Source: Pseudomonas sp. CFBP 13711
GTDB taxonomy: Bacteria > Pseudomonadota > Gammaproteobacteria > Pseudomonadales > Pseudomonadaceae
NCBI RefSeq assembly: GCF_014842265.1
Contig: NZ_JACYVI010000001.1
Coordinates: 62,001-126,000, forward strand
Length of the DNA: 64,000 nt
Direction of reading: 5' to 3'
The notes beneath the pieces were generated by a model. It saw nothing but the letters and a program-made list of their open reading frames with translations, did not search any database and had not been told where the DNA came from. Of this stretch, positions 19,317-30,472 are shown piece by piece (position 1 is the stretch's first letter; each line of letters starts with the position of its first letter). The translations under genes were made by a program, and so were the position numbers.

Positions 19317-19407
19317 GGGCTGACATTTTTTCCCCTGCGAATGCCCGTGCAAACCACGGTGCGGCCGCTTATCGTGCAGGCATCCTATTTCCATGGACGG
19401 CGTTCCC

Positions 19408-19893
19408 ATGAGCGAGACCTTTACCAGCGAACACAACAGCGCGCTGATCACGCGCTTCTACGAGGCGTTCAGCCGTCTGGACGCCGAGGCGATGGCCGCG
19501 TGCTACAGCGAAGACGTGGTGTTTTCCGACCCGGTGTTTGGCCAGTTGCGCGGGCAGGATGCGAGCGATATGTGGCGCATGCTGACCTCCCGCGCCCGTG
19601 ACTTCTCGGTGGTGTTCGACCACGTCCGTGCCGATGCCACGACCGGCGCGGCACACTGGGTCGCGACCTACCTGTTCAGCCAGACCGGTCGTACGGTGGT
19701 CAACGACATTCAGGCGCGGTTTGTTTTTCGCGACGGCAAGATCTGCGAACACCACGATCAGTTCGATCTGTGGCGCTGGTCGCGTCAGGCGCTCGGCACA
19801 AAGGGCGTATTACTGGGCTGGACGCCGCTTGTGCAAAACGCCATCCGTGCGCAGGGCCAGAAAGGGCTGAAGGCTTTTCAGGCCAGTCGCTGA
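19408..19893 (+). CDS. SnoaL-like / NTF2-fold protein
   Basis: A 161-aa soluble protein. The pattern LITRFYEAFSRLDAEAMAACY, then FSDPVFGQLRG and W-R-M-L near residue 60, followed by alternating beta-type sequence (VVNDIQARFVFRDGKICEHH), is typical of SnoaL-like NTF2 domains. The His-His-Asp end motif (HHDQFDLWRW) is a common pocket element. Such proteins can be small isomerases/hydrolases or ligand binders; the reaction here is unknown. The ATG at 19408 gives a standard length, while a second in-frame ATG 15 nt earlier cannot be ruled out. Confidence 0.75.
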   Translation: MSETFTSEHNSALITRFYEAFSRLDAEAMAACYSEDVVFSDPVFGQLRGQDASDMWRMLTSRARDFSVVFDHVRADATTGAAHWVATYLFSQTGRTVVNDIQARFVFRDGKICEHHDQFDLWRWSRQALGTKGVLLGWTPLVQNAIRAQGQKGLKAFQASR

Positions 19894-19938
19894 CGCTTGA
19901 TAGAATCCGTTCCCCTCGCTACTGGTCCACGGTCCCGC

Positions 19939-20265
19939 ATGTCTGAAGCCGAAATCGCCACCGCACCCGTGCCCGAAGCCGTGCCGGTCAAATCCTGGTT
20001 CGTGTATCTGGTGCGCGCGGCCAACGGTTCGTTGTACTGCGGCATCAGCAATGACCCGCAACGCCGATTCGCCCAGCATCAAAGCGGTAAAGGTGCGCGC
20101 TTCTTCAGCTCGAGCCCGGCGATGGCGCTGGTGTATGTGGAGGCCTGCCGCGACAAGGGCGACGCATTGCGGCAGGAGCGGTTGATCAAAAAGCTGCGCA
20201 AAAGCGCCAAGGAGTGCCTGGCCGCCGGCTACATCCAGCCGAGTGATGCCGCGCCATCACCCTGA
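19939..20265 (+). CDS. GIY-YIG domain protein (YhbQ / UPF0213 type)
   Basis: A 108-aa protein with a single GIY-YIG nuclease domain. The VYL and YCGI elements are separated as expected ([16 protein letters not shown]), followed by the catalytic Arg region [15 protein letters not shown] and later [14 protein letters not shown], with the conserved Glu. Small YhbQ-type proteins are thought to process branched or damaged DNA; the exact role is uncertain. The frame is open to 19897, but the ATG at 19939 gives a compact protein. It lies 45 nt after the SnoaL-like gene and may be co-transcribed. Confidence 0.8.
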   Translation: MSEAEIATAPVPEAVPVKSWFVYLVRAANGSLYCGISNDPQRRFAQHQSGKGARFFSSSPAMALVYVEACRDKGDALRQERLIKKLRKSAKECLAAGYIQPSDAAPSP

Positions 20266-20329
20266 GCGGGTATGCCGTGGGGCTTCGGGGGGATAAGCTG
20301 GTGGTTTCTCCCTGCGGATGGCCCGAAGC

Positions 20330-21262
20330 ATGTCTGAGTTGATTCTTCACCACTATCCAACGTCCCTGTTCGCCGAAAAAGCCCGTCTGATGCTGGGCTT
20401 CAAAGGCCTGTCATGGCGCTCGGTCAACATCCCGTCGATCATGCCCAAGCCCGACCTCATGCCCCTCACCGGCGGCTATCGTAAAACCCCCGTCCTGCAA
20501 GCAGGCGCCGACATTTATTGCGACACCGCGTTGATCGCCCGGCGCCTGGAGCAGGAAAAATCGTCACCCACGTTTTATCCCGAAGGCCAGGAGTTCACAG
20601 CGGCGAGTCTCGCGGCGTGGGCGGATTCGGTGCTGTTCCTGCACGCGGTCAGCCTGGTGTTTCAACCGGCCTCCCTCGCTGTGCGGTTCGCCAAGGTTCC
20701 GCCTGAGGCTGTTAAGGCATTCGTTGCCGACCGCGCCACGTTCTTCGAGGGCGGCAGCGCCAATCGTGTGCCACTGGAAGTGGCGCAGCATCAATGGCCG
20801 ACGCTGATGGCGCGTCTGGAGACCCAGCTTGAGCGCAACGGTGATTTCCTCCTGGGTGTTCCCTCGATCGCTGATTTCTCGGTGGCTCATACCCTGTGGT
20901 TCCTCAAACAAACCCCTGTGACGTCCCCGCTGGTCGATGCCTATCCGGCGGTGTTGAGCTGGTACGAGCGCCTTATTGCATTCGGTCATGGCGCACCGAG
21001 TGAATTGAGTTCGGGCGACGCGGTTGAAATCGCGCGTGCGGCTACCCCGGCGCCGGTGCCCGATGAAGATTTCACCGACCCCAATGGTTTTACTGTCGGC
21101 CAGCAGGTCACCGTGTCTGCCGTGGATTACGGGGTTAACGCAGTGGCGGGAGAGTTGGTATTCAGCGGCCGTGAAGAGATTATCCTGCGCCGCGAAGACG
21201 ACCGCGCCGGCACCGTGCATGTGCACTTCCCGCGCTTCGGTTTTCAAATCAAGGCTGTTTAA
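20330..21262 (+). CDS. Glutathione S-transferase family protein with extra C-terminal domain
   Basis: A 310-aa protein, about 100 residues longer than a usual GST. The thioredoxin-like domain occupies residues 1-80 (LILHHYPTSLFAEKARL, GYRKTPVLQ, CDTALIARRLEQ with the Thr/Ala glutathione-contact region). The helical domain runs to about 225 and includes the capping motif G-V-P-S-I-A-D-F-S-V. The remaining 75 or so residues (DPNGFTVGQQVTVSAVDYG to the end) look beta-rich and are not part of the GST fold. Glutathione binding is likely; the reaction is unknown. The ATG at 20330 is preferred over one 12 nt upstream. Confidence 0.82.
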   Translation: MSELILHHYPTSLFAEKARLMLGFKGLSWRSVNIPSIMPKPDLMPLTGGYRKTPVLQAGADIYCDTALIARRLEQEKSSPTFYPEGQEFTAASLAAWADSVLFLHAVSLVFQPASLAVRFAKVPPEAVKAFVADRATFFEGGSANRVPLEVAQHQWPTLMARLETQLERNGDFLLGVPSIADFSVAHTLWFLKQTPVTSPLVDAYPAVLSWYERLIAFGHGAPSELSSGDAVEIARAATPAPVPDEDFTDPNGFTVGQQVTVSAVDYGVNAVAGELVFSGREEIILRREDDRAGTVHVHFPRFGFQIKAV

Positions 21263-21277
21263 ACACCTCATGCGCAA

Positions 21278-21304
21278 ATAAGCCCGGTGCAATGCCGGGC
21301 TTAT
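21278..21304. terminator. Hairpin between the convergent GST and glutaredoxin genes
   Basis: ATAAGCCCGG (21278-21287) pairs exactly with CCGGGCTTAT (21295-21304) around a 7-nt loop. The flanking U-run is short, so termination is plausible but not certain. It lies 16 nt after the GST stop. Confidence 0.6.
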
Positions 21305-21401
21305 CGCGATGCCTGATAATCGCTGTGTTTTAATTGCGGATTGATGTGGCTGATGGCGCGAAGTTGTCGTGACTGTCAGTTGTGACAGTTGTTACCCGAT
21401 G

Positions 21402-21752
21402 CTACTTGAGTGCAGCGAGAATCTGCTCTTCGCTGAAGCCTCTGATCAGCGTGCCGTTTACGTCGATCAGAGGAATGCCGCGACCGCCGAGCGCTTCATA
21501 GGCCTTGCGGCCTGCAGCGTCTTTTTCGATATCGAACTCGGTGTAGCGAATGCCCTGGCTGTCGAGAAAACGCCGTGTCTGTTTGCAGTAGCCGCACCAG
21601 TCGGTGGCGTACAACGTCACCTTCGCGTTGGCCTGCGCGTGCTCCGATAAAGCTGAGGAGGGGTGAACCAGGTTTTCGATCTTGCCCCAGTTCTGGTACA
21701 CGACCACCACCAGCATGATGAGCAAGAACTTCTTCAGGGTACGAACGAACAT
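21402..21752 (-). CDS. Membrane-anchored glutaredoxin
   Basis: A 116-aa protein. Residues 5-20 form one hydrophobic helix preceded by basic residues (MFVRTLKKF), followed by a linker and a glutaredoxin domain from about 44. The redox site is C53-G-Y-C56 in YATDWCGYCKQT. The cis-Pro region GIPLIDVNG and the end motif IRGFSEEQI are also present. The charge pattern suggests the domain faces the periplasm, which is unusual for a glutaredoxin; this orientation is inferred. It lies 24 nt after ndpA on the same strand and is probably co-transcribed with it. Confidence 0.82.
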   Translation of the reverse strand: MFVRTLKKFLLIMLVVVVYQNWGKIENLVHPSSALSEHAQANAKVTLYATDWCGYCKQTRRFLDSQGIRYTEFDIEKDAAGRKAYEALGGRGIPLIDVNGTLIRGFSEEQILAALK

Positions 21753-21776
21753 TCGGGTCTCGGCTCCTCGGCAGGC

Positions 21777-22778
21777 TTAGCGGCGTTTAAGCTGATCGGT
21801 CAGCTGGGTCGGCAGTCCCTTGATGATCAGCGTGCCTTTCTCTTCGTCGTACTCGATCTTGTCGCCCAGCAGGTGCGCTTCAAAGCTGATCGACAGCCCT
21901 TCCGCACGGCCGGTGAACCGACGGAACTGACTCAGCGTGCGCTTATCCGCAGGAATCTCGGGCGACAGGCCGTAATCCTTGTTGCGGATGTGATCGTAGA
22001 AGGCCCGCGGGCGGTCCTCGTCGATCAGGCCGGACAGCTCTTCCAGAGCGATCGGCTCGCCCATTTTGCTCTGGCTGCTGGCGTAGTCGACCAGCGCCTT
22101 GGTCTTCTCGCGGGTCGATTCTTCTGGCAGGTCTTCGCTCTCGACGAAATCACTGAAGGCCTTGAGCAGGGTACGGGTCTCCCCCGGTCCGTCGACGCCT
22201 TCCTGGCAGCCGATGAAGTCGCGGAAGTACTCGGAAACCTTCTTGCCGTTCTTGCCCTTGATGAACGAGATGTACTGCTTGGATGCCTTGTTGTTCTGCC
22301 ACTCGGAAATGTTGATCCGGGCTGCAAGGTGCAGCTGACCCAGGTCCAGATGCCGGGAGGGCGTCACGTCCAGCGCCTCGTTCACCGCTACGCCTTCACT
22401 GTGGTGCAGCAGCGCGATCGCCAGGTATTCGGTCATTCCCTGCTGGTAGTGCGCAAACAGCACGTGGCCACCGACCGACAGGTTCGACTCTTCCATCAGC
22501 TTCTGCAGATGCTCGACCGCGATGCGGCTGAACTGGGTGAAATCCTTGCCTTGATCCAGGTATTCCTTCAGCCAGCCACTGAACGGGTGCGCGCCGGACT
22601 CGGCATGAAACAGCCCCCACGCTTTGCCTTGTTTGGCGTTATAGCTCTCGTTGAGGTCTGCCAGCATGTTCTCGATGGCTTGGGATTCGGCGAGTTCCGA
22701 GTCCCGGGCGTGAAGCACGGCGGGTGTGCCGTCGGGTTTTTTGTCGATCAGGTGGACGATGGCGTGACGGATCGGCAT
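21777..22778 (-). CDS. ndpA: Nucleoid-associated protein NdpA (YejK family)
   Basis: A 333-aa protein of the 37-kDa nucleoid-associated family. The start [17 protein letters not shown] and the motifs [40 protein letters not shown] and [27 protein letters not shown] (here named only by parts) are hallmarks. In E. coli YejK is found on the nucleoid and interacts with topoisomerases. The gene is divergent from the HU-type gene, so two nucleoid proteins share one 354-bp intergenic region. Confidence 0.92.
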   Translation of the reverse strand: MPIRHAIVHLIDKKPDGTPAVLHARDSELAESQAIENMLADLNESYNAKQGKAWGLFHAESGAHPFSGWLKEYLDQGKDFTQFSRIAVEHLQKLMEESNLSVGGHVLFAHYQQGMTEYLAIALLHHSEGVAVNEALDVTPSRHLDLGQLHLAARINISEWQNNKASKQYISFIKGKNGKKVSEYFRDFIGCQEGVDGPGETRTLLKAFSDFVESEDLPEESTREKTKALVDYASSQSKMGEPIALEELSGLIDEDRPRAFYDHIRNKDYGLSPEIPADKRTLSQFRRFTGRAEGLSISFEAHLLGDKIEYDEEKGTLIIKGLPTQLTDQLKRR

Positions 22779-23132
22779 GGATTTCTCGGCTGCTGAAGGG
22801 GAACTGAACGGGACCAGACCAGGCCCGTGCGAAAGTCGGCAAGTGTACCGCAGACGGGGGGCGGAACGCTCTGGAAGGGCCGAAAACGCTGACCTCGGTC
22901 CATTAATATGACTTTTTTACGCCTCTCGGGCGATAAAGCTGACCAAATGGGTAGGTAGGGGCGGATATTTGCGTTGCGCTGTGCTAGTTTTGCCCGGTCC
23001 TGAGCGCCCAAGCGCGCCAGGCGTGCAGTTTGTGGGCGTTCGGCCGAACCAAAGGCCGTTTACAGTATCTACATTTCGCGTCTGTACCACACTCTGCAAA
23101 CCATTCGAATTTGATAGGGAAGGAACACCACC
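22779..23132. other. Shared promoter region of ndpA and the HU-type gene
   Basis: 354 bases between divergent genes. A promoter must face each way, but I could not assign convincing -35/-10 pairs. The right end carries the GGGAAGGA ribosome site of the HU-type gene. No repeat or small gene was recognised. Confidence 0.4.
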
Positions 23133-23414
23133 ATGGCTCTGACTAAAGACCAATTGATCGCCGATATCGCAGAAGCTATCGACGCGCCTAAAACCACCGC
23201 GCGCAACGCTCTCGACCAATTGGGTCAAATCGTCGCTGACCAACTGGAAAACGGTAGTGAAATCACTCTGCCAGGCATCGGCAAACTGAAAGTCACCGAG
23301 CGTCCAGCACGCACCGGCCGCAACCCTTCGACTGGCGCAGCCATCGAAATCGCTGCCAAGAAAGTCGTCAAGTTTGTACCAGCCAAAGTGCTGACTGACT
23401 CGGTCAACAAGTAA
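23133..23414 (+). CDS. HU-family DNA-binding protein (HupN-like)
   Basis: A 93-aa histone-like protein. The N-terminal helical part (MALTKDQLIADIAEAI) forms the dimer base. The DNA-binding arm contains TLPGIGKLKVTERPARTGRNPSTG, recognised by G-x-G-K and the A-R-x-G-R-N-P-x-T-G tip with the intercalating Pro. It differs from the common HupA/HupB by its start and by Ile instead of Phe in the G-I-G turn, so it is probably the third Pseudomonas HU homologue, called HupN in P. putida. That name is tentative. A strong terminator follows. Confidence 0.9.
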   Translation: MALTKDQLIADIAEAIDAPKTTARNALDQLGQIVADQLENGSEITLPGIGKLKVTERPARTGRNPSTGAAIEIAAKKVVKFVPAKVLTDSVNK

Positions 23415-23437
23415 GCGAAAACGCTGCTTGGTTGAGG

Positions 23438-23475
23438 AAACCGTGTGACGGAGCGATCCGGACACGGTTTTTTTG
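23438..23475 (+). terminator. Rho-independent terminator of the HU-type gene
   Basis: AAACCGTGT and ACACGGTTT pair across a 15-nt loop and are followed by a run of T (total of eight from 23468). Confidence 0.85.
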
Positions 23476-23512
23476 TGCCTGCGATTCGGTTATCGCTTCG
23501 GTCGCCGGCGTC

Positions 23513-24550
23513 CTAGCGCGGTGAAACCCAACGTGTCGCCTTCCAGGCGGCTTGCTGCGTCTTGTCGTGAAAGGTCCAGGCAACGAAGCGGCTCTGTTTC
23601 TGACCCTGGCCCATCTCCACCGTATGGCTCTCAACGGCCCCGGCTTTTTTCAGCGCGCTTTGAATCAGAGGCAGATTCGAAGCCTTGGACACCAGCGTAC
23701 TGAACCACAGCACCTGCTGCCCGACCTGAGCGCTTTCGCTGATCAACTGCGTCACAAAGCGCGCCTCGCCACCTTCGCACCACAGCTCCGCCGCCTGGCC
23801 GCCGAAATTCAGCACCGGCAGCTTGCGCTTGGGGTCGGCCTTGCCGAGGGCGCGCCATTTACGCTGGCTGCCGCTTAACGCTTCCTCAGCCGAGGCGTGG
23901 AAAGGCGGGTTACACACGCTGATGTCGAAGCGCTCATCGGGCTGCAGCAGGTGGGTCAGGATGTGTTTAGGGTTGGTCTGCTCCCGGAAGCTGATGCTCT
24001 TGCTCAAGCCGTTGGCTTTGACGATGGTCGCCGCCGAGGCCAGGGCGATCTTGTCGATGTCCGAGCCCAGGAACGACCAGCCGTATTCGCCCTGACCGAT
24101 CAGCGGATAGATGCAGTTGGCGCCGGTGCCGATGTCCAGCGCTGTGACAGACGCGCCGCGCGGGATGACGCCGTCGTTGCGCTCTGCCAGCAGGTCCGCC
24201 AGAAAGTGCAGGTAGTCCGCACGCCCCGGGATTGGCGGGCAGAGGTAGTCCGCCGGAATATCCCAATGGGCGATGCCGTAGAACGCTTTGAGCAAGGCGC
24301 GGTTGAACACCCGCACCGCGGCCGGATTGGCGAAGTCGATGCTTTCCTTGCCGTAGGGATTGAGGATCACAAACTTGCCCAGTTCGGGGCTGCTTTTGAT
24401 CAGGCGCGGAAAGTCGTAATGGCCCTGATGGCGGTTGCGCGGGTGCAGGGTGGCTTTCTCACGCGGCGCAGCAGGCTTGGCCTGTTGAGCAGGTTTGGCT
24501 TTCTTGCGTGGGGTGTTGCGTTGGGGCTTGTGGGCGTCGGGGCTGGTCAT
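23513..24550 (-). CDS. rlmF: RlmF, 23S rRNA (adenine-1618-N6)-methyltransferase
   Basis: A 345-aa SAM-dependent methyltransferase that modifies A1618 of 23S rRNA. A basic, Ala/Pro/Lys-rich tail (about 1-35) is followed by [13 protein letters not shown], the family entry motif. The SAM site is [13 protein letters not shown] (near residue 145), and the N6-adenine catalytic motif N-P-P-F appears in [10 protein letters not shown]. The protein is slightly longer than the E. coli enzyme because of its tail. The gene is isolated on the minus strand with a REPIN element upstream. Confidence 0.93.
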   Translation of the reverse strand: MTSPDAHKPQRNTPRKKAKPAQQAKPAAPREKATLHPRNRHQGHYDFPRLIKSSPELGKFVILNPYGKESIDFANPAAVRVFNRALLKAFYGIAHWDIPADYLCPPIPGRADYLHFLADLLAERNDGVIPRGASVTALDIGTGANCIYPLIGQGEYGWSFLGSDIDKIALASAATIVKANGLSKSISFREQTNPKHILTHLLQPDERFDISVCNPPFHASAEEALSGSQRKWRALGKADPKRKLPVLNFGGQAAELWCEGGEARFVTQLISESAQVGQQVLWFSTLVSKASNLPLIQSALKKAGAVESHTVEMGQGQKQSRFVAWTFHDKTQQAAWKATRWVSPR

Positions 24551-24582
24551 CGGGGATGCGATTCTCGTGAAAGCACAACCCG

Positions 24583-24671
24583 TGTAGACGTGAGCTTGCT
24601 CGCGATAACCGTGTGTCAGTCAACGGTTAGGTTGCTGATTTACCGCTATCGCGAGCACGCTCACGCCTACA
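24583..24671. repeat. REPIN (class A, GAGCTTGCTCGCGA type)
   Basis: Two inverted REP units. TGTAGACGTGAGCTTGCTCGCGATA starts at 24583 in shortened form; its complement-like partner (GCGAGCACGCTCACGCCTACA core) ends at 24671. The middle is non-conserved. Such doublets are mobilised by RAYT transposases in Pseudomonas; no RAYT gene is in this window. It lies between rlmF and valS. Confidence 0.8.
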
Positions 24672-24723
24672 GGGGTCATGGTCGTCAACCGGCCTGCGGT
24701 TCAGGCCGGCTGATTTGGTCGGA

Positions 24724-27570
24724 TTACAAACTCGCGATCCGCGCGTGCTGCTCGGCCAGTTTCCCCAGCGCCTGTTCGGCTTCGGCCATCTTCGCGCGTT
24801 CCTTGGCGATCACCTCAGGCGGCGCCTTGTCGACGAACGCGGCATTGGACAGCTTGCCGCCAACCCGCTGCACTTCGCCCTGCAGACGCTGGATTTCCTT
24901 GTCCAGACGCGCCAGTTCGGCGTCCTTGTCGATCAGGCCGGCCATCGGCACCAGCACTTCCATCTCACCGACCAGCGCGGTCGCGGACAGCGGTGCTTCG
25001 GCGCCGGCTTCCAGCACGGTGAACGATTCAAGCTTGGCCAGCTTCTTCAGCAGGTGCTCGTTCTCGTTCAGGCGGCGCTGGTCTTCGGCGCTGACGTTTT
25101 TGAGGAACAACTGCAGCGGCTTGCCCGGGCCGATGTTCATTTCGCCACGGATGTTGCGCACGCCGAGCATCAGGCTTTTGAGCCATTCGATGTCGCCTTC
25201 GGCCGCGACGTCGATGCGCGCATCGTTCGCCACCGGCCACGGTTGCAGCATGATGGTCTTGCCTTCGATGCCGGCCAGCGGCGCAAGTCGCTGCCAGATT
25301 TCTTCGGTGATGAAGGGCATGAACGGATGGGCCAGACGCAGTGCGACTTCCAGCACGCGCACCAGCGTGCGACGAGTGCCACGCTGACGCTCGATCGGCG
25401 CCGTCTCGTCCCACAGAACCGGCTTGGACAGCTCCAGATACCAGTCGCAGTACTGGTTCCAGATGAACTCGTACAGCGCCTGGGCCGCGAGGTCGAAACG
25501 GAATTGATCCAGCTGACGGGTCACTTCGGCTTCAGTGCGTTGCAGCTGCGAGATGATCCAGCGATCCGGCAGCGAGAGCTCGAACGCTTCGCCGTTCTGA
25601 CCGCAGTCTTCGCCCTTGTCGAGCACGTACCGCGCGGCGTTCCAGATCTTGTTGCAGAAGTTGCGATAGCCTTCGACGCGACCCATGTCGAACTTGATGT
25701 CACGGCCAGTGGACGCCAGCGAGCAGAAGGTGAAACGCAGGGCATCGGTGCCGTAGCTGGCGATGCCGTCGGCGAATTCGTCGCGAGTCTGCTTCTCGAT
25801 CTTCTTGGCCAGCTTGGGCTGCATCATGCCGGAGGTGCGTTTCTGCACCAGGGCTTCAAGCTCGATGCCGTCGATGATATCCAGCGGATCAAGGACGTTG
25901 CCCTTGGACTTGGACATCTTCTGGCCCTGACCATCACGCACAAGGCCGTGGACATAAACGGTCTTGAACGGCACCTGCGCCGTACCGTCTTCGTTCTTCA
26001 CCAGATGCATGGTGAGCATGATCATCCGGGCAACCCAGAAGAAAATGATGTCGAAGCCGGTGACCAGCACGTCGGTCGGGTGGAAGGTTTTCAGGAAGTC
26101 GGTCTGCTCCGGCCAGCCCAGGGTGGAGAACGTCCACAGACCGGAACTGAACCAGGTGTCGAGCACGTCGTTGTCCTGCTGCAGGGCAACGTCAGGACCG
26201 AGTTTGTGCTTGGCGCGGACTTCGGTTTCGTCGCGGCCGACGTAAACCTTGCCGGACTCGTCGTACCAGGCCGGAATGCGGTGGCCCCACCAGAGTTGGC
26301 GGCTGATGCACCAGTCCTGAATGTCACGCATCCAGGAGAAGTACATGTTCTCGTACTGCTTGGGCACGAAGGCGATGCGGCCGTCTTCAACGGCGGCGAT
26401 GGCCGGTTCAGCCAGCGGCTTGGTCGACACGTACCACTGATCCGTCAGCCACGGCTCGATGATGGTCCCGGAGCGGTCGCCCTTCGGTACTTTCAAACCG
26501 TGGTCGTCGACGCTGACCAGCAGCCCGGCGGCGTCGAACGCAGCCACGATCTGCTTCCGCGCTTCGAAGCGGTCGAGGCCGGCGTATTCGGCGGGGAGGG
26601 TGCCGTCTACGGTGTCGTTCAGTGTACCGTCGAGGTTGAACACCTGGGCAGCGGGCAGCACGGCAGCGTTCTTGTCGAAGATGTTCAGCAGCGGCAGGTT
26701 GTGGCGCTTGCCGACGTCGTAGTCGTTGAAGTCGTGAGCCGGGGTGATCTTCACGCAGCCGGTGCCGAATTCAGGGTCGCAGTAGTCGTCCGCGATGATC
26801 GGGATGCGACGGCCTACCAGCGGCAGCTCGACGAATTTGCCGATCAGCGCCTGGTAGCGCTCGTCGTTCGGGTTCACTGCGACGGCGGCGTCGCCGAGCA
26901 TAGTTTCCGGACGGGTCGTGGCGACGATCAGATAGTCCAGACCTTCAGCGGTCTTCGCGCCATCGGCCAAGGGGTAGCGCAGGTTCCACAGATGCCCCTT
27001 CTCGTCGTGGTTTTCCACTTCGAGGTCGGAGATGGCGGTGTGCAGCTTGGTGTCCCAGTTGACCAGACGTTTGCCACGGTAAATCAGGCCGTCTTCATGC
27101 AGTCGCACGAACGCCTCTTTAACCGCTTCGGACAAGCCGTCGTCCATCGTGAAGCGCTCACGGCTCCAGTCGACCGACGAGCCGAGGCGACGGATCTGGC
27201 GGCTGATGTTGCCACCGGACTGATCCTTCCATTCCCAGACTTTTTCGAGAAATTTGTCGCGACCCAGATCGTGACGGCTCTGACCCAAGGCTTCGAGTTG
27301 GCGCTCCACCAGCATCTGCGTGGCGATACCGGCGTGGTCGGTGCCTGGCTGCCACAGGGTGTTGCGACCCTGCATGCGTCGGAAGCGGATCAGGGCGTCC
27401 ATGATCGCGTTATTGAAACCGTGCCCCATGTGGAGGCTGCCGGTGACGTTCGGCGGCGGAATCATGATGGTGTACGAGTCGCCCGCGCCTTGCGGAGCGA
27501 AATAGTTTTCGGACTCCCAGGTCTGGTACCAGGAAGATTCGATGGCGTGCGGCTGGTAGGTCTTGTCCAT
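24724..27570 (-). CDS. valS: Valyl-tRNA synthetase
   Basis: A 948-aa class I aminoacyl-tRNA synthetase. The HIGH-type motif is in [13 protein letters not shown] (38-50) and the KMSKS loop in [10 protein letters not shown]. The editing (CP1) domain contains [11 protein letters not shown]. The C-terminal 60-70 residues form the usual charged coiled coil ([19 protein letters not shown]). It charges tRNA-Val and proofreads threonine. The gene is upstream of nothing on the same strand for over 200 nt, and the unknown gene, holC and pepA lie before it in the direction of transcription. Confidence 0.97.
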   Translation of the reverse strand: MDKTYQPHAIESSWYQTWESENYFAPQGAGDSYTIMIPPPNVTGSLHMGHGFNNAIMDALIRFRRMQGRNTLWQPGTDHAGIATQMLVERQLEALGQSRHDLGRDKFLEKVWEWKDQSGGNISRQIRRLGSSVDWSRERFTMDDGLSEAVKEAFVRLHEDGLIYRGKRLVNWDTKLHTAISDLEVENHDEKGHLWNLRYPLADGAKTAEGLDYLIVATTRPETMLGDAAVAVNPNDERYQALIGKFVELPLVGRRIPIIADDYCDPEFGTGCVKITPAHDFNDYDVGKRHNLPLLNIFDKNAAVLPAAQVFNLDGTLNDTVDGTLPAEYAGLDRFEARKQIVAAFDAAGLLVSVDDHGLKVPKGDRSGTIIEPWLTDQWYVSTKPLAEPAIAAVEDGRIAFVPKQYENMYFSWMRDIQDWCISRQLWWGHRIPAWYDESGKVYVGRDETEVRAKHKLGPDVALQQDNDVLDTWFSSGLWTFSTLGWPEQTDFLKTFHPTDVLVTGFDIIFFWVARMIMLTMHLVKNEDGTAQVPFKTVYVHGLVRDGQGQKMSKSKGNVLDPLDIIDGIELEALVQKRTSGMMQPKLAKKIEKQTRDEFADGIASYGTDALRFTFCSLASTGRDIKFDMGRVEGYRNFCNKIWNAARYVLDKGEDCGQNGEAFELSLPDRWIISQLQRTEAEVTRQLDQFRFDLAAQALYEFIWNQYCDWYLELSKPVLWDETAPIERQRGTRRTLVRVLEVALRLAHPFMPFITEEIWQRLAPLAGIEGKTIMLQPWPVANDARIDVAAEGDIEWLKSLMLGVRNIRGEMNIGPGKPLQLFLKNVSAEDQRRLNENEHLLKKLAKLESFTVLEAGAEAPLSATALVGEMEVLVPMAGLIDKDAELARLDKEIQRLQGEVQRVGGKLSNAAFVDKAPPEVIAKERAKMAEAEQALGKLAEQHARIASL

Positions 27571-27745
27571 GCGAGGCGGGAACCTGATCTGCTTTGAGTC
27601 GGAAAAGCCGACGAGTATAGCTTTTCAAGGCGGCGTCAAGCTACAAGCGGTAGGTCGGGTGCTACGAGCGGTGATGCCCGGAATCATCGCGGGCATCTGT
27701 AGGACTGTGCTTGCGCACGTTCCCGGGTCGGGGCAGAAGACAGCT

Positions 27746-28183
27746 TCATTTGTTGTATTGACTCAGCAGCCGTTCCATTCGGGCATCAAGGCGGCGTTTG
27801 ATCTCGTTCTCGATGTGCGGGGCGAAATCGTCGATCACGTCTTGCATGATCAACTGCGCGGCGGCACGCAGCTCGGCGTCCAGGTGCAGCAGCGCCTCTG
27901 CATTCGGTGCTTTGGCGCTCGATGCGTTGGCAGCGGGCGCGGGGGGTGTCGCCGCAACCGGCTCGGGGGTGAGCAGGGGAATATTGTCGATGTCGGCTTC
28001 GTGCTCATCGAGGGTCACGACCTGGCCGGTGACCACGTCGAACAGCAGCGGGATCTGCTCGTCGCTGTGCACGGACTCGGTCAGCAGGGGCGGCTGGGTC
28101 GGATCATCGCCCAACAGCTGGCGAATCGACTCGAGGTCATCCAGCAGGTGCGCTGAATCTTTCAGGTGTTTTGAATTATCCAT
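27746..28183 (-). CDS. Conserved Pseudomonas protein of unknown function between holC and valS
   Basis: A 145-aa protein. Residues 1-60 are acidic and polar (MDNSKHLKDSAHLLDDLESI); a Pro/Ala-rich linker spans about 72-92. The C-terminal 50 residues are strongly helical and charged (AELRAAAQLIMQDVIDDFAP, then IENEIKRRLDARMERLL), suggesting an amphipathic or coiled-coil end. No enzyme motif is visible. It starts 7 nt after the holC stop, so it is in the pepA-holC transcription unit. The equivalent spot in P. aeruginosa also has an uncharacterised gene. A link to DNA polymerase III chi is only contextual. Confidence 0.75.
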   Translation of the reverse strand: MDNSKHLKDSAHLLDDLESIRQLLGDDPTQPPLLTESVHSDEQIPLLFDVVTGQVVTLDEHEADIDNIPLLTPEPVAATPPAPAANASSAKAPNAEALLHLDAELRAAAQLIMQDVIDDFAPHIENEIKRRLDARMERLLSQYNK

Positions 28184-28190
28184 CGTGTGC

Positions 28191-28619
28191 TCAAAGACGC
28201 TGCAGCCGGTGATCTTGCAGAGGATAGCCCTGTTCGCGGTAGAAGCGAAAACTCTCGCGCGCAGCGAGGCGGATGGCGGGATCCTCGACAACGATCTCGG
28301 CGACACGCGCGAATCGTTTGAAGAAGTCCGGGATGCGCAGGTCAAGATTGACCAGCAGATCCTGATGTTGGCCGGGGTCGCTGCCGATACCCAGCGCCAC
28401 GGGTGCGTCCTGGTCGTCTTCGACCGCGCCATGGGGAACGAACGCTTCGCCCCGGAAGCGCCAAAGTCGGGCGTCCAGTTCCTCGCGTTGCCCGGCATCG
28501 CTGCAATGCAGGTACACCCGATGGCCGAGGCGCCAAGCCTTGTCGGTGAGTTTGCAGGCGAAGTCCAGGCGCGCGACGGGGTCGGCACTCGGCAGAATGT
28601 AGAAATCGACTTGGGTCAT
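28191..28619 (-). CDS. holC: HolC, DNA polymerase III chi subunit
   Basis: A 142-aa subunit of the clamp-loader assembly that links it to single-strand binding protein. Family features are the start MTQVDFYILPSAD, the region ACKLTDKAWRLGHRVYLHC, then W-R-F-R-G-E-A-F-V-P-H and the nucleotide-fold-like VNLDLRIPDFFKRF. The length is normal. It lies 57 nt after pepA, with a GC-rich hairpin (GCGCCG/CGGCGC around 28640-28667) in the gap, and is followed by the unknown gene. pepA-holC-valS is a common gamma-proteobacterial arrangement. Confidence 0.92.
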   Translation of the reverse strand: MTQVDFYILPSADPVARLDFACKLTDKAWRLGHRVYLHCSDAGQREELDARLWRFRGEAFVPHGAVEDDQDAPVALGIGSDPGQHQDLLVNLDLRIPDFFKRFARVAEIVVEDPAIRLAARESFRFYREQGYPLQDHRLQRL

Positions 28620-28676
28620 GGGTGATTCCAGGACGCTGGACGCGCCGACCGGGGAGGCCGGCGCGTTTGCAGCGGC

Positions 28677-30236
<1,560 letters not shown>

Positions 30237-30347
30237 TTACACCGGCATGCCTGCGGCAAGGCCCGCAGTTTGACCCTGCGAGCCAATGGATGACAACCCC
30301 GTCCGGGTGTGCGCGTGTGCCGGTTGCAGAAGTATCCCGCGCGCGCA

Positions 30348-30376
30348 GTGACAGACACACCCAATCACAGGATAAT
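30348..30376 (+). promoter_or_regulatory. Sigma-70 promoter of lptFG
   Basis: GTGACA (30348-30353) and GATAAT (30371-30376) are each one base from consensus and lie exactly 17 nt apart. The predicted start is near 30383, giving a leader of about 90 nt to lptF. The rest of the 305-base pepA-lptF region shows nothing else I can name. Confidence 0.65.
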
Positions 30377-30472
30377 GCCGCATATTTTTTTGGTGGTACG
30401 CCGTCGCGCGCATCATGGCTGATTCATTTCATTGTCATGCCGCCTTAGCGTGACAACCCTGGAGTGTCTGGT

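Noticed and set aside
24715..27597. 960-codon open frame on the plus strand opposite valS
   Set aside because: It is the antisense of valS in a high-GC gene; the translation is His/Val/Gln-rich low-information sequence with no motif, while the minus strand encodes a perfect ValS.
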